Source: Luteibacter jiangsuensis (GTDB lineage Bacteria; Pseudomonadota; Gammaproteobacteria; Xanthomonadales; Rhodanobacteraceae). From it: a stretch of DNA of 64,000 nt. The translations under genes and the position numbers were made by a program. This document shows positions 63,306 to 64,000 of this stretch, piece by piece (the stretch's first letter is position 1; each line of letters starts with the position of its first letter). The stretch is from contig NZ_JAUSSK010000001.1 in NCBI RefSeq assembly GCF_030812295.1, positions 1,171,194 to 1,235,193 of the forward strand, in the 5' to 3' direction. Below the pieces are notes generated by a model, which had not been told where the DNA came from, searched no databases, and saw only the letters and a list, made by a program, of their open reading frames with translations.

Positions 63306-63872
63306 ATGAAAGCATCCGAAGTAAAGAAGGGTAACGTCGTCGAGAACGATGGCACCGTGTACCAGGTCCGTGACATCGAACGCAGCGCGCCCACCGCGCG
63401 CGGCGGCAACGTCACCTTCCGCTTCACCCTTTACTCCATTCCCGGCAATCGCAAGTACGACCTCAGCCTGCGCGCCGACGACGAGTTGAAGGAAGTCGAA
63501 CTCAGTCGCCGCCAGGCGAAGTTCTCGTACATGGACGGCGACGCGTTCGTCTTCATGGACGACGAGGACTATACGCAGTACGTCCTCGGTCCCGAGGTGG
63601 TCGGCGACAACGCCGGCTACGTCGTGGAGGACCTGGAAGGATATTTCGTGCAGGTGATCGACGATGCGCCGGTCGGCCTCCAGGTGCCCACCTCGGTGGT
63701 CCTTGTCGTCACCGATACCGCGCCGGAACTGAAGGGAGCCAGCGCCACCAAGCGCACCAAGCCGGCCACCCTGCAGACCGGCATCGAGGTGCAGGTGCCG
63801 GAATACATCACCACCGGCGAGAAGGTCACGGTGAACACGCTTACCGGCGAGTTCGCGGGCCGCGCGTCGTGA
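63306..63872 (+). CDS. yeiP: Elongation factor P-like protein EfpL/YeiP
   Basis: A 188-residue EF-P paralogue. KOW-like domain I ([20 protein letters not shown]) is followed by two OB domains ([39 protein letters not shown]). The tip loop between strands reads [12 protein letters not shown], with Arg where modified EF-P has its Lys, as expected for EfpL. It helps ribosomes at proline and other difficult motifs. The gene is complete; the sequence after it is unreliable. Confidence 0.93.
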   Translation: MKASEVKKGNVVENDGTVYQVRDIERSAPTARGGNVTFRFTLYSIPGNRKYDLSLRADDELKEVELSRRQAKFSYMDGDAFVFMDDEDYTQYVLGPEVVGDNAGYVVEDLEGYFVQVIDDAPVGLQVPTSVVLVVTDTAPELKGASATKRTKPATLQTGIEVQVPEYITTGEKVTVNTLTGEFAGRAS

Positions 63873-63877
63873 TCGTC

Positions 63878-63953
<76 letters not shown>

Positions 63954-64000
63954 TTTGGGGCGCGGCCGCCGCAACAGACCCCGCGAGACGCCCAAAAAGC

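Noticed and set aside
63962..63969. GCGGCCGC (NotI site) as a cloning-vector junction
   Set aside because: The 8-mer is expected by chance in very GC-rich DNA and no vector sequence is recognisable; the region is already flagged as unreliable.

Overview
The window is 64 kb of high-GC, gene-dense bacterial chromosome. Gene content and order (miaA-hfq-hflX-hflK-hflC-purA; purF-cvpA-SPOR-folC; tandem S46 dipeptidyl-peptidases; a methylcrotonyl-CoA carboxylase/HMG-CoA lyase pair; an EfpL-type EF-P paralogue; Xanthomonas-like Tdh) point to a gammaproteobacterium of the Lysobacterales (Xanthomonadales), most likely a Luteibacter- or Dyella-like member of the Rhodanobacteraceae. That placement is inferred from recognised protein families, not from a search. 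No rRNA, tRNA, CRISPR array, prophage or insertion sequence was seen.

Layout. 0-4.4 kb: end of a glycosyltransferase gene, a membrane protein, exopolyphosphatase, a periplasmic cyclophilin and LpxH. 4.5-10.6 kb (minus): a DUF455 ferritin-like protein, purF, cvpA, a SPOR protein, folC and a GNAT enzyme. 10.7-18.1 kb: a sterol-desaturase-family enzyme, then the conserved minus-strand block miaA-hfq-hflX-hflK-hflC-purA. 18.1-18.6 kb is a non-coding region with three tandem units rich in DnaA-box-like sequences. 18.6-21.6 kb is a compact operon (DUF4331, HupE/UreJ, a 73-aa membrane protein, DUF4198) that looks like a metal-uptake module. 21.5-28.4 kb (minus): an alpha/beta hydrolase, an AraC regulator and two S46 peptidases. 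28.5-34.5 kb: tdh, a giant DUF748/AsmA-like gene and kbl. 34.5-47.3 kb: housekeeping and accessory genes (pseudouridine synthase, NlpC/P60 hydrolase, YggS, M20 and M1 peptidases, SET protein, acetyltransferase, prolyl-hydroxylase-like oxygenase, GIY-YIG protein, a lone MocR-type aminotransferase domain, TcdA, a cytochrome c').

47.3-51.3 kb is the most notable locus: a CqsS/LqsS-like membrane histidine kinase, an unusual response regulator overlapping it, and a CqsA/LqsA-type alpha-hydroxyketone autoinducer synthase with a structured leader. Together they look like a complete alpha-hydroxyketone quorum-sensing system outside the classical Vibrio and Legionella settings. 51.3-57.8 kb: a DUF962 (Mpo1-like) protein, pirin, two cold-shock genes that share a conserved 5' leader, a lipoprotein, a YcaQ-type DNA glycosylase, an EF-hand protein, outer-membrane phospholipase A and SlyD. 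57.9-63.9 kb: leucine-catabolism genes (mccA/liuD, HMG-CoA lyase/liuE), two acetyltransferases, an SDR dehydrogenase and EfpL.

A short palindromic repeat family (core GTGGGAGCCGAC...GTCGGCGAT) recurs through the window, mostly between genes. It also appears inside folC and as the C-terminal coding tail of the sterol-desaturase gene. The last ~120 bases contain long G and C homopolymers that look like a sequencing or assembly artefact.
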